From JAXMCK01 sp046349395 (GTDB lineage Bacteria; Pseudomonadota; Alphaproteobacteria; Geminicoccales; Geminicoccaceae): 64,000 nucleotides of DNA. Location of the stretch: positions 997,521-1,061,520 of the forward strand of contig JAXMCK010000004.1 of the NCBI GenBank assembly GCA_046349395.1, read 5' to 3'. Under the pieces are notes generated by a model. It was not told the origin of the DNA, did not search any database, and worked only from the letters and a program-made list of their open reading frames with translations. Position numbers and translations under genes: made by a program. Shown piece by piece: positions 36,014-44,436 of the stretch (the stretch's first letter is position 1; each line of letters opens with the position of its first letter).

Positions 36014-36042
36014 TTGAGTTGCGCGACACCCCTGGCTATATA
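36014..36042 (+). promoter_or_regulatory. housekeeping-type promoter for rpmE-rpmJ
   Basis: TTGAGT (36014-36019) and TATATA (36037-36042) are separated by 17 bases, the ideal spacing for a sigma-70 promoter. Transcription would begin about 30 bases before the GTG of rpmE, and GGAGGG (36058-36063) sits eight bases before that start. Confidence 0.7.
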
Positions 36043-36071
36043 CGCGGCTCGCGTTTCGGAGGGAAGTCAAA

Positions 36072-36296
36072 GTGAAGGCCGATATCCACCCCGATTACCA
36101 CGAGATCACCGTGGTGATGACGGACGGGAGCACGTTCAAGACCCGCTCGACCTACGGGAAGGAAGGCGATTCCCTCCATCTCGACGTCGACCCGAAGTCC
36201 CACCCGGCCTGGACCGGGGGCGTCGCCCAGCTGATCGAGCGCGGGCAGGTCGAGAAGTTCAACAAGAAGTTCCAGAGCTTCCGCCGCAAGAAGTGA
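36072..36296 (+). CDS. rpmE: 50S ribosomal protein L31
   Basis: A protein of 74 residues, GTG start after GGAGGG. The opening MKADIHPDYHEITVVMTDGS and the end (EKFNKKFQSFRRKK) are typical L31. The four Cys that bind zinc in the C+ form are absent, so this is the zinc-independent (C-) type. It sits in the large subunit near the central protuberance and bridges to the small subunit. rpmJ follows 31 bases later. Confidence 0.95.
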   Translation: MKADIHPDYHEITVVMTDGSTFKTRSTYGKEGDSLHLDVDPKSHPAWTGGVAQLIERGQVEKFNKKFQSFRRKK

Positions 36297-36327
36297 CGGC
36301 GGGGCCTGACCGCGTTCGGAGCCCGAC

Positions 36328-36453
36328 ATGAAGATCCGCAATTCGCTGAAGACCGCCAAGACGCGGCACAAGGACTGCCGCGTCGTCCGCCGCAAGGGGC
36401 GCGTCTACGTCATCAACAAGACCAACCCGCGCTTCAAGGCGCGCCAGGGCTGA
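36328..36453 (+). CDS. rpmJ: 50S ribosomal protein L36
   Basis: A protein of 41 residues from ATG 36328 to TGA 36453, with GGAGC upstream. MKIRNSLKTAKTRHKDCRVV and the C-terminal NKTNPRFKARQG are diagnostic of the longer L36 type seen in alphaproteobacteria. It has one Cys and lacks the CxxC/CxxxxH zinc site, so it is zinc-free like the adjacent L31. It is very basic and binds 23S rRNA. Confidence 0.94.
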   Translation: MKIRNSLKTAKTRHKDCRVVRRKGRVYVINKTNPRFKARQG

Positions 36454-36458
36454 TCGGC

Positions 36459-36485
36459 CGCCGGTCGGCGTCCGACCGGCGCTTT
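36459..36485 (+). terminator. hairpin terminator after rpmJ
   Basis: Perfect 10-bp stem CGCCGGTCGG / CCGACCGGCG with the loop CGT (36459-36481), followed by CTTT. It begins five bases after the rpmJ stop. The T-run is short, as in many GC-rich genomes. Confidence 0.6.
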
Positions 36486-36506
36486 CCCCAGAGGTCTTGA
36501 AGAAAG

Positions 36507-36538
36507 AGCGCGCGAGCCGCGAAGGCCCGCGCGCTTTT
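36507..36538. terminator. bidirectional terminator between rpmJ and the hydroxybutyrate hydrolase
   Basis: The stem AGCGCGCG / CGCGCGCT is extended by inner GCC / GGC pairs around the loop GCGAA. It is followed by TTTT on the plus strand and by a T/C-rich run on the minus strand. It would therefore serve both the rpmE-rpmJ transcript and the leftward gene that ends at 36556. Confidence 0.65.
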
Positions 36539-36555
36539 CGCGTTGGTCCCTATCC

Positions 36556-38613
36556 TCAATCGGGGATCGACAGCACCCGACCGTCGAAGGTGATCGCATC
36601 GCCGCCGGGTGCCGCCGTCGGCAGCGGCACGTTCGCGGTGGTGATCGGGGCACCGCCGGCCCGGGGTGTGGTCCGGATCACCTGGCTCGGCGGCAATGCC
36701 GGGGCCGAGCGATCGGTCAGCGACCCGTAGACGAGGTCCATCGCCTTCATGAAGTAGTAGTGCAGCGGCACGAAGCTGCTGCTGAGGCCCGGCAGGGCGT
36801 TGAACGCGTCCAGATGCTGCGCGTTCGTCACCTCCCAGTAGCGGATCCTGCTGCGCCGCCCGTCGGCCAGCAGGCTCAGCGCGTAGTAGGCGCGCGAGCT
36901 GTGGTTCGGCTGGACCAGCGCATCGCTGCGGCCGTGCACGATCACGGTCGGGATGCCGCCGAGCTTGCCGTCGGCCAGTATCTGCCGGACGCCCGCCCAG
37001 ACCCGCAGGCGATCCTTCAGCGGCGCGCGCCGCCCCTTCGTGAACTCGTCGCCGCGGTCGAGCGAGCGCAGGCACAGGGCGCCGTCGAGGTTCAGATCGG
37101 CCCGGCCGAAGGTCGGTGAGGTCGAGATCTGGTCGAGCAGGGGTCCGACCGGTGCCGGGTTGGCATCGTTGATCACCTGCACGCCGCCGGTCGGCGGGAT
37201 GCCGTTGCCGACGCCGAACAAGATGGCCTCGCTCGCATCCGGCAAGGGCGCCGGCACGCCGCTGGCGACGGCCGCGAAGGAGAAGGCGCAGAGATCGTCC
37301 TTCACCGAGGCCCGCGCATAGGCATTGGCGTAGGTCACCGCCACCGCCTGCTGGACGTAGAAGCCTGAATAGGCAGGTGCTGCGATGTTCTGGGCCGGCA
37401 GGATGCCATAAGCGTTGATCAGCCGCTGCGCCTCGTCGGGCCATCCGGCCGGCTCGGTACCCTCCAACACGCCGGCCTCCGCCAGCGAGCGGCAGCGGTT
37501 CTCCGCGAACGGCACGCTCGACGCCGTGGCGACGGGATTGAAGGGTGCCGACGCGTTGGATGCCGCGAGGTTCGCGCAGGTCTGCAGCAGGTTGACCCGC
37601 GTCACATAGTCGAACAGCGGCCGGCTGTGTCGGATCAGGGCCGGGCCGTTGCCCTGCTTGATGACGAAGCGCGAGGAGTAGCGGGGGTTCACGTTCGGCT
37701 CGGAAACGACGACGGCGTCGATCAGCCCCCGGGGTGCTGCCTCGGCCGCGCGCAACGAGGCACCGCCACCGTTCGAGACGCTGGACGCGATGACGATCGT
37801 GTTACCCGGGCCGTACTTCCGCGGTCCCTTCTCCCGGTTCAGCACCCAGAAGGCGAAGTCGAGCGCCTGCAGCACGTCCTCGTCCCAGGACGCCTCGGGA
37901 TTGGTCCGCGAATGGGCGTGCTTCCAGGCGAAGCGGTAGGGGAACGCCGCGTCGAACTCGGTTCGTTCCCGGTCCGAGATCGGCGCAGTGAAGTTGGAGC
38001 GTCGGCCGGCCTCGTCGGCCGGCACGCGGCGCCCGCGCAGCAGGCTCACCGTGTCGTCGTGCAGGTCGTGGGCGCCGGTGCCGGTACCCTTGTCCGTGTA
38101 GGCGACCGCACAGCCGTTCTTGAGACCCCATTCGCCTGCCGTGCCGATGGCGCCATAGACGCCGCGCGAGCCGGACGAGGGTGCGGTGACGATGCAGGCT
38201 TTCGCCGGATCGAACCCGTCCGGGATCTGCACCATCATGGTGACGTTCTGACGACCCCGAGCGTAGGCCAGATACTCGATGCCGTAGACCTTGCCGGTCG
38301 CCGGCTCGGCCTTGGTGGGTGCGATGGTCGGTCCGTACAGCACGCCGAAGCCGCCGGCCGTGCTGGTGTCGACCAGCGCCCGGTAGTTCGACCAGATGGC
38401 CAGCGTGCGCAGTTCCTCGTCGGTCGGCGTGGCCGAGACCGAGGGGGCGGTCGCACTCTGCAGGCCGGCTACGCCGAGCCCGGCGGTGAGAAGATCGTTC
38501 GGTCCGCGATAGACGTTGCGGACGATGTCGGTCGGCGGCTGCTCGGCCAGCGCCGGTCCCGCGGTGAGGAGCAGGCAGGCGATGCAGCCGTAGAGCTCTT
38601 TTCGTATCCGCAT
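36556..38613 (-). CDS. secreted D-(-)-3-hydroxybutyrate oligomer hydrolase
   Basis: A protein of 685 residues with a signal peptide (ELYGCIACLLLTAGPALAEQ, cut after ALA near residue 23). The sequence matches the 3HBOH family: VYGIEYLAYARGRQNVTMMV, SGSRGVYGAIGTAGEWGLKN and the nucleophile region IASSVSNGGGASLRAAE (about residues 275-290). C-terminal TVIVHGRSDALVQPNHSSRA supplies the acid residue and NAQHLDAF the His. It cleaves 3-hydroxybutyrate dimers and oligomers released during polyhydroxybutyrate breakdown. Signal peptide suggests periplasmic or extracellular use. No PHB synthase or depolymerase is adjacent. Confidence 0.88.
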   Translation of the reverse strand: MRIRKELYGCIACLLLTAGPALAEQPPTDIVRNVYRGPNDLLTAGLGVAGLQSATAPSVSATPTDEELRTLAIWSNYRALVDTSTAGGFGVLYGPTIAPTKAEPATGKVYGIEYLAYARGRQNVTMMVQIPDGFDPAKACIVTAPSSGSRGVYGAIGTAGEWGLKNGCAVAYTDKGTGTGAHDLHDDTVSLLRGRRVPADEAGRRSNFTAPISDRERTEFDAAFPYRFAWKHAHSRTNPEASWDEDVLQALDFAFWVLNREKGPRKYGPGNTIVIASSVSNGGGASLRAAEAAPRGLIDAVVVSEPNVNPRYSSRFVIKQGNGPALIRHSRPLFDYVTRVNLLQTCANLAASNASAPFNPVATASSVPFAENRCRSLAEAGVLEGTEPAGWPDEAQRLINAYGILPAQNIAAPAYSGFYVQQAVAVTYANAYARASVKDDLCAFSFAAVASGVPAPLPDASEAILFGVGNGIPPTGGVQVINDANPAPVGPLLDQISTSPTFGRADLNLDGALCLRSLDRGDEFTKGRRAPLKDRLRVWAGVRQILADGKLGGIPTVIVHGRSDALVQPNHSSRAYYALSLLADGRRSRIRYWEVTNAQHLDAFNALPGLSSSFVPLHYYFMKAMDLVYGSLTDRSAPALPPSQVIRTTPRAGGAPITTANVPLPTAAPGGDAITFDGRVLSIPD

Positions 38614-38750
38614 CCGGTTCCTCCCAGGTCATGGAGATCCGGCCATTACACTATAGAAGGACACGCGCCGCCACCTCGGCCGATCTCCCCGATGGCGTGG
38701 ACGGTCCGGTCCCGCCGCCCTACTCTTCCGACCGCCATGGGAGTGCGATC

Positions 38751-40238
38751 ATGCTGATGCCGAAGCCGGACGAGGCGGTGCTGGCGCGACGGGCCGAAGT
38801 CGTTGCCGCCCTGCGCGCCATCGTGCCGGGCGAGGGCGTCATTGCCTCGGCCGAGGAACTCGCCGCCTACGAGTGCGATGCGCTCACAGCCTACAGGACC
38901 CTGCCCATGGCGGTGGTCCTACCCTCGACCACGGAGCAGGTCTCGCAGGTCCTGCGCTACTGCGACCGCGAGCAGGTGAAGGTCGTCCCGCGGGGCGCCG
39001 GCACCTCGCTCTCGGGCGGCGCCCTGCCGCTGGCAGACGGGGTCGTACTGGGGATGGGCAAGTTCAACCGGATCCTCGACATCGACTTCGAGAACCGCAC
39101 CGTCACCGCCCAGCCGGGTGTGACCAATCTCGGCATCACGCGCGCCGTCGAGCATGCCGGCTTCTACTACGCGCCCGACCCCTCCTCGCAGATCGCCTGC
39201 ACCATCGGCGGCAACATCGGCGAGAACTCCGGCGGCGTGCACTGCCTGAAGTACGGGCTCACCACGAACAACGTGCTGGGCCTCGAGATGGTGCTGCCCA
39301 ACGGCGACGTCGTCCGCCTCGGCGGCAAGCATCTGGATTCCGACGGCTACGATCTCCTCGGCCTGATGACCGGCTCCGAGGGCCTGCTCGGCGTCATCAC
39401 CGAGGTCACCGTCCGTATCCTGCAGAAGCCCGAGACGGCCCGCGCCCTGCTGATCGGCTTCCCGTCGAGCGAGAGTGGGGGTGCCTGCGTCGCCTCGATC
39501 ATCGCCGCCGGGATCATCCCGGGCGGCCTCGAGATGATGGATCGCCCGGCGATCCGGGCCGCCGAGGACTATTGCCAGGCCGGCTACCCGCTGGATGTCG
39601 AGGCCCTGCTCATCTGCGAGCTGGACGGCCCCGCGGCCGAGGTCGACCACCTGATCGGCGTGGTCAGCGCCATGGCCCGCCAGCACGAGGCGAGTTTCCT
39701 CAAGGTCTCCGAGAGCGAGGAGGAGCGCCTGCGCTTCTGGCTCGGGCGCAAGAGTGCGTTCCCCGCCGTCGGCCGCATCTCGCCCGACTATCTCTGCATG
39801 GACGGCACCATCCCGCGCGGCCAGCTGGCCCACGTGCTGGAGCGGATGCAGGACCTCAGCCGCAAGCACGGCCTGCGCGTCGCCAACGTCTTCCACGCCG
39901 GCGACGGCAACCTGCACCCGCTCATCCTCTACGACGCCAACAAGCCCGGCGAGCTCGAGGCCGCCGAAGAGTTCGGCGCCGACATCCTGAAGCTCTGCGT
40001 CGAGGTCGGTGGCGTCCTCACCGGCGAGCACGGCGTCGGTGTCGAGAAGCGCGACCTGATGCCCGAGATGTTCGACGCGGACGACCTCGCCCAGCAGCAG
40101 CGCGTGAAATGCGCCTTCGACCCGACCCAGATCCTCAACCCTGGCAAGGTCTTCCCCGTCCTCCACCGCTGCGCCGAGCTCGGCCGCATGCACGTCCACA
40201 AGGGCGAGCTGCGGTTTCCGGATTTGCCGCGGTTTTGA
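38751..40238 (+). CDS. glcD: FAD-linked glycolate oxidase subunit GlcD
   Basis: About 495 residues from ATG 38751; upstream residues are not homologous. The PCMH-type FAD domain shows VVPRGAGTSLSGGALPLADG and QIACTIGGNIGENSGGVHCL; the C-terminal FAD-oxidase domain carries VANVFHAGDGNLHPLILYD (active-site His) and LTGEHGVGVEKR. Oxidises glycolate or D-lactate to the keto acid, passing electrons to the membrane via GlcF. glcE is 2.9 kb downstream, separated by toxin-antitoxin and efflux genes. Confidence 0.93.
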   Translation: MLMPKPDEAVLARRAEVVAALRAIVPGEGVIASAEELAAYECDALTAYRTLPMAVVLPSTTEQVSQVLRYCDREQVKVVPRGAGTSLSGGALPLADGVVLGMGKFNRILDIDFENRTVTAQPGVTNLGITRAVEHAGFYYAPDPSSQIACTIGGNIGENSGGVHCLKYGLTTNNVLGLEMVLPNGDVVRLGGKHLDSDGYDLLGLMTGSEGLLGVITEVTVRILQKPETARALLIGFPSSESGGACVASIIAAGIIPGGLEMMDRPAIRAAEDYCQAGYPLDVEALLICELDGPAAEVDHLIGVVSAMARQHEASFLKVSESEEERLRFWLGRKSAFPAVGRISPDYLCMDGTIPRGQLAHVLERMQDLSRKHGLRVANVFHAGDGNLHPLILYDANKPGELEAAEEFGADILKLCVEVGGVLTGEHGVGVEKRDLMPEMFDADDLAQQQRVKCAFDPTQILNPGKVFPVLHRCAELGRMHVHKGELRFPDLPRF

Positions 40239-40246
40239 GGGGCACG

Positions 40247-40582
40247 ATGGCGACGGTCACCAAAGCGTCGGTCCCGAGCGGTGCAGCCCTGCGCGAGCGG
40301 ACCGTCGCGGCCCTGCGTGCCATGGAAGGCGACCTCCGCCGCCGAGGCGTGTTGGGCCTCGGGCTCTATGGCTCGCTCGCCCGCGCCGAGGCGACACCCT
40401 CAAGCGACGTCGACCTGCTCCTGACAGTCGAGCGCGGCGCTCCCTTCACGTTGCTCGACATGAGTGAGGTCCGGCTCCTCGTCGCCGACCGATTGGGCCG
40501 CGACGCCGGCGTCGTCGTCGACGAGGACGTATCGCCCGAGTTCCGCCAGCGCATCGCCGACGACCTCGTCACCATCTACTGA
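40247..40582 (+). CDS. MNT-domain nucleotidyltransferase antitoxin
   Basis: A protein of 111 residues. The minimal nucleotidyltransferase motif is complete: GSLARAEATPSSDVDLLL, the GS-x10-DxD pattern, at about residues 43-60, in the frame of ATG 40247. MntA-type antitoxins modify the HEPN toxin by nucleotide transfer to a Tyr. The downstream HEPN gene overlaps its stop codon by one base (TGATG), the standard coupling of such pairs. Confidence 0.87.
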   Translation: MATVTKASVPSGAALRERTVAALRAMEGDLRRRGVLGLGLYGSLARAEATPSSDVDLLLTVERGAPFTLLDMSEVRLLVADRLGRDAGVVVDEDVSPEFRQRIADDLVTIY

Positions 40583-40968
40583 TGGCGCGCGCCTCCGTCC
40601 ACGACCGGCTGCGGCACGTTCTGGACGAGATAGCGCTGATCAGATCCTTCGTCGCGGAACGGAGTCGCGACGACCACCGGCAGATGCCGATGCTGCGTCG
40701 CGCAGTCGAGCGCTCCCTGGAGATCATTTCCGAAGCGACACGGCATATTCCCGCGCCGATGCGTGCGGCTCATCCGGAGATCCCGTGGCGCAGTGTCGCC
40801 GATATCGGGAATGTCCTGCGCCACGGCTACGACCAGATAGCCGACGATCGCATCTGGATGGTAGTCGAGCAGAATCTCGACCCGTTGGAATGGGCCGTAC
40901 GCTCCATGCTCGCAGACGACGAGAAACGTCTCGCGGGCGACGGAGCCGCAGGGCAGTCCGATCGGTAG
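40582..40968 (+). CDS. HEPN-domain (DUF86, HepT-like) toxin
   Basis: A protein of 128 residues, all-helical. The HEPN core is VERSLEIISEATRHIPAPMR then HPEIPWRSVADIGNVLRHGY. The H-x-Y part of the R-x4-H-x-Y RNase motif is present (HGY, about residues 81-83), but the Arg five places before the His reads Gly. HepT toxins are RNases; loss of Arg may mean a weak or altered toxin. Partner is the MNT gene immediately upstream. Confidence 0.85.
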   Translation: MARASVHDRLRHVLDEIALIRSFVAERSRDDHRQMPMLRRAVERSLEIISEATRHIPAPMRAAHPEIPWRSVADIGNVLRHGYDQIADDRIWMVVEQNLDPLEWAVRSMLADDEKRLAGDGAAGQSDR

Positions 40969-41024
40969 AGCAGGACACCCATCGCGTCCGGGATGGGTCC
41001 TACACGGTACCGCGAAGTGATTGG

Positions 41025-41246
41025 TCAGCCGGTCCCGGTGGGTCCGCGACGCGGCAAGTCGCGCCGCTCGGTATCGAGATCGCCCTGCCACTCGACAGTG
41101 CCGAACAGGTCGCGTGCAGATGACTGCTGCGCTCGGCGCACCAGCAGCCGAAGAGCGACGTCGACAACCTCGCTTTCCGTCCTGATGCCGGTCGCCTGAA
41201 GCACTTCGGCCATCAGGGCTTCGTCGACCTCGATGGTGACGCGCAT
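41025..41246 (-). CDS. orphan VapB-like antitoxin
   Basis: A protein of 73 residues with a ribbon-helix-helix N-terminus (MRVTIEVDEALMAEVLQATG, then SEVVDVALRLLVRRAQQ) and a short tail (LFGTVEWQGDLD) of the kind that wraps around a VapC toxin. No PIN-domain gene follows on the minus strand, where the convergent HEPN gene lies. It is therefore either an orphan or a regulator of a toxin elsewhere. Confidence 0.75.
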   Translation of the reverse strand: MRVTIEVDEALMAEVLQATGIRTESEVVDVALRLLVRRAQQSSARDLFGTVEWQGDLDTERRDLPRRGPTGTG

Positions 41247-41317
41247 GCTACCTCGACCTCACCGTGCTCGCTCACGGTACGCGTTCGGCGCTCAGCCTGC
41301 ATCCTTGAACGACGCCC

Positions 41318-41698
41318 TCAAGGCCCCGCCTCTACCGGCGGCGGCCTGTTGCCCGGCATGGTGAAGCGGTCGTCGATGTAGCGGGCGAAGAAGGCGAGTG
41401 CCGCCGTCTTGCCCTCCTCGCGGCACCATTGGCGGGCACCGCCGAGGCCGCGATTGCTCCATTCCTCGTCGAAGGCGATGCTGGCCGCGACCCTGGCCGC
41501 CTTGCGCTGGTCGAGATCGAGCGGCTGTGCGCGCAGGCTGTCGTCGCGCGCCAGCACGAACCCGGCCTCGACCTCCTTGCCCAATAGCCCGCAGTTCTCG
41601 ACCACCAGCAACTCGTAATGCAGTCGCTGGTAGTCGGCGGCTACCGCAGGGGATGCCGCGACCATCGCAGCGACGAGCATCCGCCCGAATCTTCCCAC
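41318..41698 (-). CDS. small secreted hypothetical protein
   Basis: About 126 residues from GTG 41698, chosen because GGAGGAG lies about nine bases upstream; ATG 41680 is an alternative. An N-terminal signal peptide (FGRMLVAAMVAASPAVAADY) is cut near AVA/AD. The mature part has two Cys (ENCGLLGKEV; QWCREEGKTA) and is helical (DQRKAARVAASIAFDEEW). No family recognised; likely periplasmic. Confidence 0.6.
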   Translation of the reverse strand: MGRFGRMLVAAMVAASPAVAADYQRLHYELLVVENCGLLGKEVEAGFVLARDDSLRAQPLDLDQRKAARVAASIAFDEEWSNRGLGGARQWCREEGKTAALAFFARYIDDRFTMPGNRPPPVEAGP

Positions 41699-41838
41699 CT
41701 GCCTCTCCTCCACCGCACCGCCGCCCTCTCGGTGCCGGGCATCCGGCAAAGATGCAATCGAGGCGTGCCCGCTTGTCGGCTGTGCCCACCGCCGATTGCC
41801 TCTATCTCGGCTGCACTCGAAGTCATGGCAGGACGACG

Positions 41839-43092
41839 ATGGCGAGCGCTTCGGTGGCGGGCGGCACCCGCGAGCATCATGTGGAAGTCACGGTCTTCGC
41901 GGTGATCGCGGCCGTCAGCTTCTGCCACATGCTGAACGACACCTGGCAGTCGCTGATGATCGCGGTCTACCCGCTATTGAAGCAGACCTATGCCCTGACC
42001 TTCGCCCAGGTCGGCCTCATCACGCTGGCCTTCCAGCTGACCGCCTCGGTGCTGCAGCCGATGATCGGCCTCTACACCGACAAGCACCCGAAGCCCTACT
42101 CGCTGGTGCTGGGTGCCGGCCTCAGCTTCTGCGGCCTACTCCTCCTGGCGAACGCGCACAGCTACCACGTCGTGCTGCTGGCAGCAGCACTGGTCGGCAC
42201 CGGCTCCTCGGTGTTCCACCCCGATTCCTCACGCGTCGCGCGCCTCGCCGCCGGTGCCCGGCCGGGGCTGGCGCAGTCCCTCTTCCAGGTCGGCGGCAAT
42301 CTCGGCTCGTCGCTGGGCCCGCTGCTGGCGGCCTTCTTCGTCATGCCGCACGGGCAGGGTGCGATCGCCTGGTTCTCGCTCCTGGCACTCGCCGCCATGA
42401 TCGTGCTCTGGCAGGTCGGCACCTGGTACAAGAACCACCGTATCGCCACGGCCGGCCGCAAGGCGCCGCCGCCGGTGAACCTGTCGCCGCGCCGGGTGAA
42501 GATCTCGCTGGTGCTGCTCGCCCTGCTGATGTTCTCGAAATTCTTCTACATGGCGAGCTTGAGCAGCTATTACAGCTTCTACCTGATGTCCAAGTTCGGT
42601 CTCAGTGCCGAGCAGGCGCAGCTCTACCTATTCCTCTTCCTCTTCGCCGTCGCCTGCGGCACCGTCATCGGCGGCCCTCTCGGCGACCATTTCGGCCGCA
42701 AGCGCGTCATCTGGGCGTCCATCCTTGGCGTGCTGCCCTTCACGCTCCTGATGCCCTATGTCGGTCTCGCCGCCACGGCTGCCCTCAGCGTGGTCATCGG
42801 GCTCTGCCTCGCTTCTGCCTTTCCGGCGATCGTCGTCTACGGCCAGGAGCTGATGCCCGGGAAGACCGGCATGGTCTCGGGCCTCTTCTTCGGTCTCGCC
42901 TTCGGCCTCGGCGGCACCGGTGCCGCTCTGCTCGGCTGGCTCGCCGACCACACCAGCATCGTGTTCGTCTACAAGGTCTGCTCCTTCCTGCCGCTGATCG
43001 GCCTGCTCACGGCCTTCCTCCCCGATCTCGGCGGCCGCCGCGGCCGCAAGCTGCCGGCCCCCGCCGCGGAGACGCGACCCGCCGCCGCTTGA
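41839..43092 (+). CDS. MFS transporter, fosmidomycin-resistance (Fsr) type
   Basis: About 417 residues from ATG 41839 with roughly twelve helices. HMLNDTWQSLMIAVYPLLKQ, TASVLQPMIGLYTDKHPKPY and GTGSSVFHPDSSRVARLA are hallmark Fsr segments. It exports drugs such as fosmidomycin or related phosphonates. Longer in-frame starts upstream give no homologous sequence. It lies between the secreted protein and glcE and may be cotranscribed with glcE across a 52-base gap. Confidence 0.87.
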   Translation: MASASVAGGTREHHVEVTVFAVIAAVSFCHMLNDTWQSLMIAVYPLLKQTYALTFAQVGLITLAFQLTASVLQPMIGLYTDKHPKPYSLVLGAGLSFCGLLLLANAHSYHVVLLAAALVGTGSSVFHPDSSRVARLAAGARPGLAQSLFQVGGNLGSSLGPLLAAFFVMPHGQGAIAWFSLLALAAMIVLWQVGTWYKNHRIATAGRKAPPPVNLSPRRVKISLVLLALLMFSKFFYMASLSSYYSFYLMSKFGLSAEQAQLYLFLFLFAVACGTVIGGPLGDHFGRKRVIWASILGVLPFTLLMPYVGLAATAALSVVIGLCLASAFPAIVVYGQELMPGKTGMVSGLFFGLAFGLGGTGAALLGWLADHTSIVFVYKVCSFLPLIGLLTAFLPDLGGRRGRKLPAPAAETRPAAA

Positions 43093-43144
43093 CGTCCGGC
43101 ACCGCCCGGAGGCACCTGCCGCCGGTCGGGACCAGGGGACTTGA

Positions 43145-44365
43145 ATGAGCGAGGAGCGCGCCGAGTACCGGCCGACCAGCAGTGCCGAGTTGGAGCAGCT
43201 CGTCGCCTGGGCCGTAGCCGAGGAGCGGCGGATCGAGATCGCGGGCCAGGGCAGCAAGCGCGGCCTCGGCCGTCCGGTCGAAGCCGACATCGGCCTCCGC
43301 CTCGACGGGCTCTCCGGCATCCTGCTGTACGAGCCCGAGGAGCTCGTGATGTCGGCCGCCGCCGGCACGCCCCTTGCCGAAATCGAGGCGGCCCTTGCCG
43401 AGCGCGGCCAGGAGCTGGCCTTCGATCCCGCCGACTACGGTGCCATCTGCGGCGGCCCGTCCGGCCTGCAGACCATCGGCGGCGTATTCGCCTGCAACGT
43501 CTCCGGCTCGCGCCGTCTCAAGGCCGGTGCCGCCCGCGACCATCTCCTCGGCCTCAACTGCATCACGGGCTACGGACAGAGCATCAAGACCGGCGGCCGC
43601 GTGGTGAAGAACGTCACCGGCTACGACCTCTGCAAGCTGCTGGCCGGCTCCTTCGGCACGCTGGCCGTCATGGACCGCGTCACCTTCAAGGTGATGCCGA
43701 AGGCCGAGAGCGAGCGCACGCTGATCCTGAGCGGCAAGGAGGAGCCGGAGCTGCTCGCCATCCTCCGCATGGCGACCGGCACCTCGGCCGAGGTCTCGGG
43801 GGCCGCCTGCCTGCCCATGCTGGCGGCCGGCCGCTCGTCCGTCCGGGTGCTGGTGAAGCCCGCCCGCACCGTGGCGCTCATCCGCCTCGAAGGCCCGCGC
43901 CCGTCGGTCGCCTACCGCGCCGAGCAGCTCATTCGCCTCTTCCCGGAAGGCGTCGAGACCAAGTCCGTCGACGACGCCGAGTCGGCACGCCTATGGCGCG
44001 AGGTGCGCGACGTCACCCTGCTCACGAAGCAGCGCCCGCTCTGGCGCCTGTCGCTGGCCCCGACACACGCCGCGGAGCTGGTCGGCTGGCTCCGCGAGCT
44101 GACCGACGAGCGGATCTACGACTGGGCCGGCGGCCTCGTCTGGCTCGCCATGCGGCCGGATTGGGCGGAGTCGGCCGACGTCATCCGCGAGGCCCTGGTC
44201 GGCCGCGGCGGCCATGCCACCCTGGTCCGCGGCTCGCCCGAGCTGCGCTCGCGGATCGAGGTCTTCCAGCCGCAGCCGGAGCCGCTGCGGAAGCTCTCCG
44301 CCCGGGTGAAGGCGAGCTTCGATCCGAAGAACCTGCTCAATCCGGGACGCATGGTTCCCGCCTGA
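43145..44365 (+). CDS. glcE: glycolate oxidase FAD-binding subunit GlcE
   Basis: A protein of 406 residues with one PCMH FAD domain (EIAGQGSKRGLGRPVEADIG; GGPSGLQTIGGVFACNVSGS; TGGRVVKNVTGYDLCKLLAG, a GlcE hallmark). The C-terminus ends with the family motif ASFDPKNLLNPGRM. It works with GlcD and the iron-sulfur subunit GlcF. glcF is normally the next gene but the following gene is fzlA. Confidence 0.92.
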   Translation: MSEERAEYRPTSSAELEQLVAWAVAEERRIEIAGQGSKRGLGRPVEADIGLRLDGLSGILLYEPEELVMSAAAGTPLAEIEAALAERGQELAFDPADYGAICGGPSGLQTIGGVFACNVSGSRRLKAGAARDHLLGLNCITGYGQSIKTGGRVVKNVTGYDLCKLLAGSFGTLAVMDRVTFKVMPKAESERTLILSGKEEPELLAILRMATGTSAEVSGAACLPMLAAGRSSVRVLVKPARTVALIRLEGPRPSVAYRAEQLIRLFPEGVETKSVDDAESARLWREVRDVTLLTKQRPLWRLSLAPTHAAELVGWLRELTDERIYDWAGGLVWLAMRPDWAESADVIREALVGRGGHATLVRGSPELRSRIEVFQPQPEPLRKLSARVKASFDPKNLLNPGRMVPA

Positions 44366-44436
44366 TGCGTTTGCCGCGGTACCGCTACGTCCACGCTTCT
44401 TGCGTAGTTGCCCGGTTGCCTCTCTAACGACCGGAG

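Noticed and set aside
44366..44436. Remnant glcF directly behind glcE
   Set aside because: The 71 bases before fzlA contain no frame with iron-sulfur motifs.
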